A stretch of 64,000 nt of DNA from Tepidamorphus gemmatus (GCF_004346195.1 NZ_SMAK01000003.1:248001-312000), one strand, 5' to 3'. Numbered from the stretch's first letter, positions 1 through 7,487 are shown. Made by a program: numbers and translations. The notes: generated by a model from the letters alone, not told the origin.

Positions 1-426
1 CCGCTCATAGTGCTTGGCGCGGCGCCTGAGATGCGTTGCCCGGGTCTCCTCGTCCATGTCGAGATCGTCGGACAGCGGACCCGACCACAGGCACGAGCAG
101 ACATGCATGTTCCAGGTCAGTGCCGTCGCGCCGCAATAGCGGCCGATCTCAGCAGCGGTCGTCGCATAGGCACGGAAGCCAGCGCCGAGACCGCCATGCT
201 CCTTGGGCACGCTGATGGCGAGCAGCCCCGTCTCATGCAGGTCCTTGTAGTTCTCGGTCGGGAACGTCGCGTCGCGATCGTATCTGGCCGCGCGCGGGGC
301 GAACCGCGCCTTGCCGATCCGGCGCGCCAGCGCGTTCAGCTCGGCTTCCGCCTCGTCCAGCCGGAAGGCCGACGGATCGAAGATCGGCGCGTCGACGTCG
401 ATCTGGTCGAGGTCCATGACGTTCAT
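1..426 (-). CDS. Acyl-CoA dehydrogenase-fold flavoprotein, N-terminal part (cut by window edge)
   Basis: The first 142 codons are present, from ATG at 426; the rest lies beyond the left edge. The visible part reads as the N-terminal helical domain of the acyl-CoA dehydrogenase superfamily, with segments such as LHETGLLAISVPKEHGGLG and ATALTWNMHVCS. The start overlaps the stop of the upstream hydrolase gene by 4 nt (ATGA), so the two are probably translationally coupled. This fold also covers the oxygenase component of two-component flavin monooxygenases, such as the C2 component of p-hydroxyphenylacetate hydroxylase. Because C1-type flavin reductases are encoded next door, an oxygenase role is more attractive here than fatty-acid oxidation. 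That is inference: the flavin-site and catalytic residues lie outside the window. Confidence 0.75.
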   Translation of the reverse strand, partial: MNVMDLDQIDVDAPIFDPSAFRLDEAEAELNALARRIGKARFAPRAARYDRDATFPTENYKDLHETGLLAISVPKEHGGLGAGFRAYATTAAEIGRYCGATALTWNMHVCSCLWSGPLSDDLDMDEETRATHLRRRAKHYER

Positions 427-1175
427 CGGGCGTCCTCCCGTATCGTGTCCAGAAACCGCCGCACCGCGTCGGCGAAGCGGTCGGGGCATTCGAGCGGGGC
501 CATGTGGCCGGTCTTCTCGAGCACCTCGAGCCGGGCGCCCGGGATGATCTCGGCCATGCGCATCATCGTCTTCAGCGGCGCATTGCGGTCCTCGTCGCCG
601 GCGATCAGCAGGGTCGGCACGGCGATCGCGCCGAGTTCGTCGCGCCGGTTGAAGGTCACCAGGCATTCGAGCCCTGCCCGGTAGCTCGCCTCGGGCAGCT
701 CCGCCAGCAGCCGCTCGACGGTCACCGCAGCGGTTGCATCCGGTGCCGAGCCGAGCAGTTCGCCGGGCGCGGCCGCGGCCAGCTCGGCCATCGTCCGACC
801 CTGATCGAGCGGGCCGAGCCGCGCCTTCAGGAAGGCCTGCTGGAACGATCTGTCGCGGCTGCCGAATACCGGTGTCGTGCCCGACAGGATCAGCGCCGCC
901 AGCCGGTCGGGATGACGGTGCGCGAGCTCCTGGGCGACCATTCCGCCGATCGAATGGCCGAGCGGGATCGCCCGCGCGATGCCGCGCGCGTCGAGATCGG
1001 CGACGATGCGGTCGGCGAGGCTCTCGAACGTGAACGGACCATCGAGCGGCCTGCCGCCATAGCCCGGATAGTCCCAGGCGATGATCGGGATGGCGCCGCC
1101 GAGCCGTCCGACCACCGCATCGAACATCCGGCAGTCGGAGCCGACCCCGCTGAGCAGGACAAGCGGAGCGCTCAC
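423..1175 (-). CDS. Alpha/beta-hydrolase of a ring-cleavage operon
   Basis: A 250-residue alpha/beta-hydrolase. The nucleophile elbow GHSIGG lies near residue 95, the probable acid is in AGDED and the catalytic His is in KTGHMAPLE near the C terminus. The length and layout fit small hydrolases of aromatic degradation such as enol-lactonases and NicD-type N-formylmaleamate deformylases. It sits between the NicX-like dioxygenase gene (4-nt overlap upstream) and the acyl-CoA-dehydrogenase-like gene (4-nt overlap downstream). By analogy with nicX/nicD it would hydrolyse the ring-opened product. Another possibility is deformylation of N-formylkynurenine, because no classical KynB is visible near kynA. 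The fold is secure; the substrate is not. Confidence 0.85.
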   Translation of the reverse strand: MSAPLVLLSGVGSDCRMFDAVVGRLGGAIPIIAWDYPGYGGRPLDGPFTFESLADRIVADLDARGIARAIPLGHSIGGMVAQELAHRHPDRLAALILSGTTPVFGSRDRSFQQAFLKARLGPLDQGRTMAELAAAAPGELLGSAPDATAAVTVERLLAELPEASYRAGLECLVTFNRRDELGAIAVPTLLIAGDEDRNAPLKTMMRMAEIIPGARLEVLEKTGHMAPLECPDRFADAVRRFLDTIREDAR

Positions 1176-2218
1176 GATGCGGCCTCCACCAGCCGCCCCT
1201 CCTCGACCACGGCGACGCCGTCGAGACGGATCGTGCAGTTGCGGGTCGGCAGGTCGAAATGACCCTTGGTGAACCGACCCGCGAACTCGTTCGCGCCGGT
1301 CGAGAACAGGAAATTGCCGGCGAACGCCCGGATCTCGGTGCCGTTGGTATCGCGCTGGTCGTACATGGCAAGCGCCTCGTAGCGGGCGCCCTCGTTCAGC
1401 CCCCAGCCGACATGGCTGACGGCATAGGCATTGCGGTCGCCCCAGGCGGCGAAGTAGCGACGCATCAGCTCGGCATCGGTGCCGCTGCCGGCGATGTCGA
1501 CCACATAGTCGTCGGCGATGGTGAGCCGGACCGGGCTTTCCAGATAGCGCTTGAAGGTCAGGTTGACATCACCGGCATCGAGAACCAGCGTGCCGTTGAC
1601 CGAACCGGCCTTCGGGAACGAGACGACGATGCCGCCCGGCCAGTGGGCGACCGTCCCCGGCCGGTCGGTGTAGCCCCAGACACCGGCGGTCGCAGCCTCG
1701 CGCATGTTGACGGTAAGATCGGTGCCGGCCCTGGAGACGACGCGCATCTCGCTGGCGCGGCGCACGGCCTTGACCGCGGCCTTGACCCTCGCCTCCATCG
1801 AGGGATGCGGCACCAGCCGTTCCAGCGCCTCGGGATGCTCGTTGGAGATCATCATGATGCGCGCCCCGCCGGAGATGATCTCCGGCAGTTCCGGCGCGTG
1901 CAGCAGCCCCTCCAGCGTGCAGTCGACGACGAGCGAGGCCGCCTTCAGCCCCGCGATCGCCGCGCGCTGGCCCGACAGCGCGCAGGAGGCGCCGGTGGAG
2001 CGCACCGGAACCGGTGCGTCCTGCGGCGGGGTCGGCACGACGATGTGGAAGACGGTGGCACCAAGGCGCGCGAGCGCCAGCTCGCAGAGATGGACGTTGA
2101 GGGCACGCGACTGGGTTTCGGACAGAATGACCGCCATCTCTCCCGGCGCGACCCTGCAGAGCTCGAACACGCGCGTGAAGGCGTCGATCCACTTCGCCTC
2201 GATCCGATCGCTCAGCAT
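1172..2218 (-). CDS. NicX-like ring-cleaving dioxygenase (2,5-dihydroxypyridine 5,6-dioxygenase family)
   Basis: A 348-residue protein related to the M29 aminopeptidase fold but resembling NicX/Hpo, the non-heme Fe(II) enzyme that opens 2,5-dihydroxypyridine to N-formylmaleamate. It shows the family blocks HWPGG, GTLVLDAGD, VSHVGWGLN and GNFLFSTG. The likely iron ligands are present: His269 in SHVGWG and the His320-x-Asp322 pair in GHFDLPTRN. The length matches NicX (about 350). It is the first gene of a leftward, 4-nt-overlapping operon with a hydrolase and an acyl-CoA-dehydrogenase-fold protein. A TACAAT -10-like box (2288-2293, minus strand) and a motif shared with the kynA upstream region precede it. 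The true substrate may be a hydroxypyridine or a hydroxylated aminobenzoate. Confidence 0.8.
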   Translation of the reverse strand: MLSDRIEAKWIDAFTRVFELCRVAPGEMAVILSETQSRALNVHLCELALARLGATVFHIVVPTPPQDAPVPVRSTGASCALSGQRAAIAGLKAASLVVDCTLEGLLHAPELPEIISGGARIMMISNEHPEALERLVPHPSMEARVKAAVKAVRRASEMRVVSRAGTDLTVNMREAATAGVWGYTDRPGTVAHWPGGIVVSFPKAGSVNGTLVLDAGDVNLTFKRYLESPVRLTIADDYVVDIAGSGTDAELMRRYFAAWGDRNAYAVSHVGWGLNEGARYEALAMYDQRDTNGTEIRAFAGNFLFSTGANEFAGRFTKGHFDLPTRNCTIRLDGVAVVEEGRLVEAAS

Positions 2219-2300
2219 CGGGCCTCCATTCGTCCTCTGGCGGGGCTTCGCACCCTTGTCTTGCGGATGAGCCTAGCACGTCGCATTATTGTATGAAAAG

Positions 2301-2330
2301 TGATAATTTGAGGTTTGAAGTATTGGTGCC
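2301..2330. promoter_or_regulatory. Candidate operator in the nicX-like / flavin reductase divergent promoter
   Basis: The 148-bp gap between the two divergent start codons contains an AT-rich island unusual for this window. The core ATTTGAGGTTTGAAGTA (2306-2322) recurs with one mismatch upstream of kynA (4909-4925), and flanking TGAT and GGTGCC are shared as well. The core can be read as two direct heptamers (TTTGAGG, TTTGAAG) or as a weak dyad. On the minus strand a TACAAT box (2288-2293) would place this motif over the -35 region of the dioxygenase promoter. A MarR-type domain is encoded by the adjacent rightward gene and is a candidate ligand. Confidence 0.55.
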
Positions 2331-2366
2331 GTCACGCGGCGCCCCGGAGCAACCGCGGAGATCCGC

Positions 2367-3311
2367 ATGAGCGATCCAGTCGCCTTCCGCATGGCGCTCG
2401 GGCGCTTCGTCACCGGCGTCACGGTGGTGACGACGCTCGACGCGGCCGGCGCGCCGATCGGGCTCACGGCCAACTCGTTCAACTCGGTGTCGCTCGATCC
2501 GCCGCTGGTGCTGTGGAGCCTGTCGCGCCGCTCGATGAACCTGCCGGTGTTCGAGGCGGCATCGCATTTCGCCATCAACGTCCTGTCGATCGACCAGAAG
2601 CACCTGTCGGACCGCTTTGCCCGGCCGGTGGAGGACCGCTTCCGGGATGTCGACTGGACGCCGGGTGCCGGCGGCGTTCCGGTTCTGCGTGATTGCGCCG
2701 CGGTGTTCGAATGTGCCAGCCACGAGCGCTACGAGGGCGGCGACCACGTCATCTTCATCGGTCGGGTCGAGCGGTTCGACCATCAGAACCGGGTGCCGCT
2801 CGCCTATCACGCCGGCGCCTATGCGACGACGGCACGCTACACCGGTACCTTCACCGAAGGCCCGTTCACCGATGACTACCTGCTCTATCTGCTGGCGCGC
2901 GCCTCGAGTCTTGCCTCCGGCGAATTCCACGCCGAGCTTGCCGAACTGGGTGTTCCGGTACCGGTGTGGCGGGTGCTGGCAATCCTGGCTGGCGCGGAGG
3001 GCGGCCGGACCATCGGCGAGATCGCTGCTCGGGCGCTCCTGAAGCAGCCGACCGCGACCAGGATCGTGGACCGCATGCAGGAACAGGGCTACGTGGTGCG
3101 CTGCCCCTCGTCCGACGACCGGCGCCGCGTCGTCGTGCAGCTCACCGCGCTCGGCAGCGAGCTCGTCGCCGACCTGATCGCGCGGGCGCAGGCGCACGAG
3201 ACGGCGCTGCTCGCCACCCAGACGCCCGCCGAGGCGGAGATCCTGAAGCGCGTGCTTGGCCAGCTCATCGACCGGCTGGTGGAGCGTCGCGACGGACGGG
3301 TGCCGCGCTGA
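2367..3311 (+). CDS. Flavin reductase fused to a MarR-type winged helix (C1-like), copy 1
   Basis: A 314-residue two-domain protein. Residues about 1-160 form a flavin reductase domain of the HpaC/DIM6 type, with FVTGVTVVTT, GLTANSFNSVSLDPP and the GGDHVIFIGRVE segment. Residues about 170-314 form a MarR-like domain whose wing keeps the DDRRRVVVQLT signature. Length and order match the reductase (C1) of Acinetobacter p-hydroxyphenylacetate hydroxylase, in which the MarR-like part senses substrate and relieves autoinhibition. It would supply reduced flavin to a partner oxygenase, probably the acyl-CoA-dehydrogenase-fold protein at the left edge. The intact wing leaves open a second role in DNA binding. 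GGAG lies 6 nt before the ATG. Confidence 0.85.
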   Translation: MSDPVAFRMALGRFVTGVTVVTTLDAAGAPIGLTANSFNSVSLDPPLVLWSLSRRSMNLPVFEAASHFAINVLSIDQKHLSDRFARPVEDRFRDVDWTPGAGGVPVLRDCAAVFECASHERYEGGDHVIFIGRVERFDHQNRVPLAYHAGAYATTARYTGTFTEGPFTDDYLLYLLARASSLASGEFHAELAELGVPVPVWRVLAILAGAEGGRTIGEIAARALLKQPTATRIVDRMQEQGYVVRCPSSDDRRRVVVQLTALGSELVADLIARAQAHETALLATQTPAEAEILKRVLGQLIDRLVERRDGRVPR

Positions 3312-3404
3312 CCGGCCGCTGCCAATGGTGGCGTCGCGGGACCGCCGCGCTATAGTCCGCCGGCCGCCGCCGCGACGGATGGTGCAACAGGAAAGACGAA
3401 GCCG

Positions 3405-3827
3405 ATGCTGACGCGACGCTCGACCAAGCTCACCCATGCCGGCGCGCTTGCCGCGCTCGCTGCCTGCGTGGCCCGGGCAGAGGCGATGGGCGTGCCGCAA
3501 TGCATCGCTGTCGTCGATGCCTCGGGCGTGCTGCTCGCCTTCGTGCGCATGGATGGCGCGCGGTTCCTGTCCAACGAGTCGGCGATCGCCAAGGCGACGA
3601 GCGCCGCATCCACCCGCATGCCCACCTCGCGGCTTCCTGTCGACATGGAGGTGAAGCTTGCCCTGGCAACAGGCGGCAGGCTGACCAATCTCAAGGGCGG
3701 AGTGCCGATCATCGTTGAGGGCGAGTGCATCGGCGGCATCGGCGTCGGTTCCGGCACCGGGTCGCAGGACCTGGAGGTCGCCCGCGCCGGCCTCGCCGCG
3801 ATCGGCGCCGAAGACCAGACGGCCTGA
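3405..3827 (+). CDS. GlcG/HbpS-family protein
   Basis: A 140-residue protein of the GlcG/HbpS (DUF336) family. Family features include the ALAACVARAEAMGVPQCIAVVD segment near the N terminus (quoted here as ALAACVARAEAMG followed by VPQCIAVVD), a central MDGARFLS and the C-terminal glycine-rich GECIGGIGVGSGTGSQDLEVA. Family members are small cofactor- or heme-binding proteins often found in aromatic or glycolate catabolic operons; few have a known reaction. No signal peptide is visible, so it is probably cytoplasmic. It lies between two paralogous flavin reductase-MarR genes on the same strand, 93 nt after the first and 13 nt before the second, and is probably co-transcribed. Its role in the route is unknown. 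Confidence 0.75.
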   Translation: MLTRRSTKLTHAGALAALAACVARAEAMGVPQCIAVVDASGVLLAFVRMDGARFLSNESAIAKATSAASTRMPTSRLPVDMEVKLALATGGRLTNLKGGVPIIVEGECIGGIGVGSGTGSQDLEVARAGLAAIGAEDQTA

Positions 3828-3840
3828 CAAGACCCAGCAG

Positions 3841-4809
3841 ATGAGCGCCACGTCCGCCGCGCCTGCCCCGGGTTCGCAGGACAGCTCCGGCGACAGCCGC
3901 GAGCTGCGCCGCGCGCTCGGCCAGTTCGCCACCGGGGTGACGGTCGTCACCACCCGCGATCCCGCCAGTGGCCACGCCGTCGGCATGACCGCCAATTCCT
4001 TCTCCTCGGTCTCGCTCGAACCGCCGCTCATCCTGTGGTCGATCACCCGTACCGCACGCAGCCTGCCGGCCTTTCTGGCCGCGTCGCATTTCGCGGTGAA
4101 CGTGCTGTCGGCCGAACAGATCGACCTGTCGGTGCGCTTCGCGCGCCCCGCCGAGGACAGGTTCGCGGGCATTGCCTGGCGGGAAGGTCTCGGGGGCGCC
4201 CCGCTGTTGCCCAATCTGTCGGCCCTCTTCGAGTGTCGCCGGGTTGCCAGCCACGAGGGCGGCGACCACATCATCCTTGTCGGTAAGGTCGAGCGGTTCG
4301 CGCGTTTCGAGCGTCCGGGCCTCGTCTTTGCCCAGGGTCGCTACGGGCTGGTGGCCGACCATCCGATGCAGCAGCCGGCCGCCGCGCCGGAGTCCGGTCG
4401 CGATCCCCATCCCTATGACGATTTCCTGATCCCGCTGCTGTTCCGCGCCTACGAGACACTGTTTGCGGCCTTTTCCGAGGAACTGGAGGCGGCCGGCACG
4501 AGCGGGCCTGAGATGCGCATCCTCGCCGTGCTGTCGATCCGGCCGGGGGCCAATTTCGACCGGCTGACCCGCGCCGCCTATCTCGGCGAACAGACGACCG
4601 AGGCGGCGCTGGCGCGGCTGATTGGCGCCGGCCATGTCGCCGGCGACCGCCGGACAGGGCTCATGCTGACCGAGTCCGGCACCGCCCGCCTCGCCTGGCT
4701 GATCCGCATCGCCGAGCGGTTCGAGGCGGGCCGCATGGGCGAGCTCGGCCCCGGCGAGGTCGACCGCCTGAAGGCGATGCTGCGCCGTCTCGCAGGCACC
4801 GGCGGCTGA
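3841..4809 (+). CDS. Flavin reductase fused to a MarR-like domain, copy 2
   Basis: A 322-residue paralogue of the gene at 2367, with the same domain order. The flavin reductase part (about residues 20-180) has FATGVTVVTT, GMTANSFSSVSLEPP and a GGDHIILVGKVE segment. The C-terminal part (about 195-322) is recognisable as MarR-like, but the wing is short: GDRRTGLMLTESG replaces the longer DDRR-type wing of copy 1. This copy may therefore keep only the ligand-sensing role seen in C1-type reductases. It begins 13 nt after the GlcG-like gene at an ATG with only a weak ribosome-binding site, suggesting translation linked to the upstream gene. A second two-component monooxygenase, or a division of labour between the copies, is possible. 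Confidence 0.85.
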   Translation: MSATSAAPAPGSQDSSGDSRELRRALGQFATGVTVVTTRDPASGHAVGMTANSFSSVSLEPPLILWSITRTARSLPAFLAASHFAVNVLSAEQIDLSVRFARPAEDRFAGIAWREGLGGAPLLPNLSALFECRRVASHEGGDHIILVGKVERFARFERPGLVFAQGRYGLVADHPMQQPAAAPESGRDPHPYDDFLIPLLFRAYETLFAAFSEELEAAGTSGPEMRILAVLSIRPGANFDRLTRAAYLGEQTTEAALARLIGAGHVAGDRRTGLMLTESGTARLAWLIRIAERFEAGRMGELGPGEVDRLKAMLRRLAGTGG

Positions 4810-4904
4810 CAGCGGACGGTTCGCCCGGGCTGCCCCCATCCCAAAGGGCCGCTGTCTGGCGTCGGGAATCACGGGGTGACCTGTGCGCGGGATCGCGGCG
4901 GCGA

Positions 4905-4935
4905 TGATATTTGAGGCTTGAAGTACATCGGTGCC
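4905..4935. promoter_or_regulatory. Second copy of the shared candidate operator, upstream of kynA
   Basis: The core ATTTGAGGCTTGAAGTA (4909-4925) differs at one of 17 positions from the element in the divergent promoter at 2306-2322. TGAT before it and GGTGCC after it are also shared, with 1-2 nt spacing differences. It lies about 100 nt before the kynA start, in the 217-bp gap after the second reductase-MarR gene. Conservation of a non-coding stretch this long at two promoters of one catabolic cluster points to a common regulator. Confidence 0.55.
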
Positions 4936-4981
4936 AGTGCGACCTTTCGCACCATGCCGAAGAACCGGGCAGCCGGCAGCC

Positions 4982-5013
4982 CCGGCGGTGTACCGAGCCG
5001 GCGGTGTACCGAG
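4982..5013 (+). repeat. Perfect 16-bp tandem duplication before kynA
   Basis: The unit CCGGCGGTGTACCGAG occurs twice without a gap (4982-4997 and 4998-5013). The second copy runs into the GAGAAGG ribosome-binding site of kynA, whose ATG is at 5027. Gain or loss of a unit would change leader length but not the start codon. Confidence 0.8.
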
Positions 5014-5026
5014 AAGGACATCCGCG

Positions 5027-5845
5027 ATGACGACCGGTGGGATCGAGACCGACTTCCGCGACCGGATGAGCTACGGGGACTACCTGCAGCTCGATCTGCT
5101 GTTGTCCGCGCAGACACCGCTGTCGCCGGAGCATGACGAACTGCTGTTCATCACCATCCACCAGGTCAAGGAGCTGTGGATGAAGCTGATGAACCACGAA
5201 CTCGACGCCGCCATCCGCTTCATCCGCGCCGATACCCTGCAGCCCTCGTTCAAGTGCCTTGCCCGGGTCGGGCGCATCCAGGAGCAGCTGATCCAGGCCT
5301 GGGACGTGCTGTCGACGATGACGCCGGCCGATTATCTCGCCTTCCGGTCCCATCTTGGCGCCTCGTCCGGGTTTCAGTCGTGGCAGTATCGGCTGCTCGA
5401 GTTCAAGCTCGGCGCCAAGAACGCCGGCATGCTGGAACCGCATCGTCATCGGCCCGACATCCTTGCCATGCTCGAGGCCGCCTACGCGGCGCCCAGCATC
5501 TACGACGAGGCGCTCAGCGTGCTCGCCCGGCGCGGTTTTCCTGTTCCGGTCGAGGTGCTCGCCCGCGACGTCCGCCGGCCCTATGTGAAGAATGACGCAG
5601 TCGAGGCGATCTGGCTGGAAATCTACCGCAACCCCTCACGCTGGTTCGACCTCTACGAGCTCGCCGAGGAGCTGGTCGACATCGAGGACGCGTTCCAGCG
5701 CTGGCGCTTCCGCCACATGAAGACCGTGGAACGCATCATCGGCATGCGCGCCGGCACCGGCGGCTCGTCCGGCGTGCCCTATCTGAAGCGCGCCCTCGAC
5801 CAGTCGTTCTTCCCCGAACTCTGGTCGGTCAGGACGCTGATCTGA
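5027..5845 (+). CDS. kynA: Tryptophan 2,3-dioxygenase
   Basis: A 272-residue cytosolic heme enzyme that oxidises L-tryptophan to N-formylkynurenine, the first step of the kynurenine route. Family motifs are clear: [14 protein letters not shown] with the distal-side His45, the [10 protein letters not shown] segment carrying the Arg that holds the substrate carboxylate, [12 protein letters not shown] with the probable proximal heme His, and the GTGGSSG loop near the C terminus. The length is typical for bacterial TDO (about 270-280). The ATG at 5027 was chosen because GAGAAGG lies 8 nt upstream and the family N terminus begins here; longer in-frame starts run into the tandem repeat. No kynurenine formamidase of the KynB type is adjacent. 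The upstream motif suggests co-regulation with the ring-cleavage operon. Confidence 0.95.
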   Translation: MTTGGIETDFRDRMSYGDYLQLDLLLSAQTPLSPEHDELLFITIHQVKELWMKLMNHELDAAIRFIRADTLQPSFKCLARVGRIQEQLIQAWDVLSTMTPADYLAFRSHLGASSGFQSWQYRLLEFKLGAKNAGMLEPHRHRPDILAMLEAAYAAPSIYDEALSVLARRGFPVPVEVLARDVRRPYVKNDAVEAIWLEIYRNPSRWFDLYELAEELVDIEDAFQRWRFRHMKTVERIIGMRAGTGGSSGVPYLKRALDQSFFPELWSVRTLI

Positions 5846-5969
5846 GTCGGATGCGGCAGCGTTGCACCATCGGCGCTGGCACAGTCCGTCTCATCCCGGC
5901 CGCCATCGCCCGTCGTCGCCCCTTCACCGCCCGTGGTCCCGGCCAAGCGCCGCACGATCCCGCATCAGC

Positions 5970-5998
5970 GTCCCCGGATCAGGGTCGCCGTCCGGGAC
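5970..5998. repeat. Inverted repeat in the kynA-kynU-like gap
   Basis: The 339-bp gap 5846-6184 holds no convincing gene. It contains GTCCCCGGA (5970-5978) facing TCCGGGAC (5991-5998), which could form a hairpin with one bulged base. A similar TCCCGGAC/GTCCGGGA pair lies in another intergenic region at 10432-10457, so this may be a dispersed intergenic palindrome. It may also act as a terminator for kynA, although no T-run follows. Confidence 0.4.
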
Positions 5999-6184
5999 GA
6001 GCCGCAGGAGATGGTCTCCGGGACGATTCAGGAATGGCATGCCGGGGATGATGGCGATGAATGATGGAGGGAGCGGTCGAGTCCGGGCATGGCCTGGATC
6101 GAGCTCCGGCGACCCGCAGGTTGAACCGCGCGGCAATCTGCTGCGCAGTGCGCGACCGCGGCCGGAGGCGTCGAGGGATCGGCC

Positions 6185-7339
6185 ATGCTCGACCTGAAGG
6201 CGCACTTCTCGCGCTTCCTGATGTGCGAGCAGGGTCGGCTGCATTTCGCCGCGCACAGTCATCATCCCTGGCCGGATGTGACCCGCAACGCGCAGCTCGA
6301 GGCGTGGGACACCGCCGCCCGGCTGATCGATGACAAGTGGGACTACGTGCTGGGGCCGCTTCTCGACGAGGTTCGCCGTCATGTCGCAGGGCATCTGAAC
6401 CTGCCGGATCCGGCAACGCTGGTCTTCGCGCCGAACACGCACGAGCTGCTGAACCGCCTCCTGTCCTGTTTTCCGGCCGGCCGCCGGGTGCGGATCGTCG
6501 CCAGCGACGGCGAGTTCCACTCCTTCTCCCGCCAGATCGCCCGGCTCGCCGAGGACGGCCTCGTCGATCCCGTCGTCGTGGCGGTCGAACCCTTCGAGAC
6601 GTTCCCCGACCGCCTGGCGGAGGCGGCGCGCGCCCGAGCCGACCTCGTTTTCGTCAGCCAGGTGTTCTTCAACTCGGGCTTCGCTTGGGAGGATTTTGCC
6701 GCACTCGCCGCAGCGGCCGGCGAAGCGATGGTGGTGATCGACGGCTATCACGGCTTTCTCGCCCGCCCGACCGACCTGTCCGGCGTCGCCGGGCGCTGCT
6801 TCTATCTCGCCGGCGGCTACAAGTATGCGATGTCGGGCGAGGGAGTCTGCTTCCTGCACTGCCCGCCAGGCTGGGCGCCGCGCCCGCGCGACACCGGCTG
6901 GTTTGCCGCATTCGGTGCGCTGACCGCGAGCGGCGACGGTCGCGTCGCCTATCCCGCCGACGGCTGGCGGTTCATGGGGGCGACGTTCGACCCCACCGGC
7001 CTGTTCCGGATGCGGGCGGCGATGCGCTGGCTCGCCGACCAGGGACTCGATGCCGCCCGCATCCATGCCCATGCCCGCGCACTCGGCGACCGCTTCCTCG
7101 CCGCCCTGCCGCTTGCCGGTCTCACGACCGAGCGCCTCCTCGTCGATCCGTCCCGTCATGCGATCGGCAACTTCCTGACATTCGATCTCGACGGCGCGGC
7201 GGCGCTCTATCGCCGCCTGCACGATGCCGGCATCCTCACCGACGTGCGCGGCCGCCGGCTGCGCTTCGGCTTCGGCCTCTACCAGACGGCCGGCGATGTC
7301 GATGCGCTGATCGCCCGGATGGCTACCCTTTCCGCGTGA
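6185..7339 (+). CDS. Kynureninase-like class V PLP enzyme
   Basis: A 384-residue fold-type I PLP protein. The PLP Lys is probably Lys213 in LAGGYKYAMSGEG, and Asp186 in VVIDGYHG would pair with the pyridine nitrogen. The arrangement, including SDGEFHSFSRQ, the GYKY motif and a C-terminal LRFGFGLYQT block, parallels kynureninase (GCTYKYLNGGPG and MRFGFTPLYT in the Pseudomonas enzyme), though overall identity looks moderate. The likely reaction is hydrolysis of kynurenine, or a ring-substituted form, to an anthranilate plus alanine. Position directly after kynA on the same strand supports this. A related cysteine-desulfurase-like activity cannot be excluded. The ATG at 6185 begins the conserved region; no strong ribosome-binding site is visible. 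Confidence 0.7.
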   Translation: MLDLKAHFSRFLMCEQGRLHFAAHSHHPWPDVTRNAQLEAWDTAARLIDDKWDYVLGPLLDEVRRHVAGHLNLPDPATLVFAPNTHELLNRLLSCFPAGRRVRIVASDGEFHSFSRQIARLAEDGLVDPVVVAVEPFETFPDRLAEAARARADLVFVSQVFFNSGFAWEDFAALAAAAGEAMVVIDGYHGFLARPTDLSGVAGRCFYLAGGYKYAMSGEGVCFLHCPPGWAPRPRDTGWFAAFGALTASGDGRVAYPADGWRFMGATFDPTGLFRMRAAMRWLADQGLDAARIHAHARALGDRFLAALPLAGLTTERLLVDPSRHAIGNFLTFDLDGAAALYRRLHDAGILTDVRGRRLRFGFGLYQTAGDVDALIARMATLSA

Positions 7340-7487
7340 GAGCCGGCCGGCAGATCGCCGCTTTGGTTACCCGACCTTAAACATTCTCGCGCCTTTTTTG
7401 TCGGCCAGTCGATGTTCCGGCGTGCCCGTCGCGCTACAGTTTTCCCCGATGACCCGCCCGTCCATGAGCCGAGGAGGAGTTGCAGGC

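Noticed and set aside
1172-2218. Calling the NicX-like gene an M29 aminopeptidase
   Set aside because: The fold is shared, but the SHVGWG and GHFDLPTRN blocks and the operon context match the dioxygenase branch better.
2286-4274. Minus-strand open frame of 662 codons opposite the flavin reductase and GlcG-like genes
   Set aside because: Antisense to genes with clear domains; no recognisable motif.
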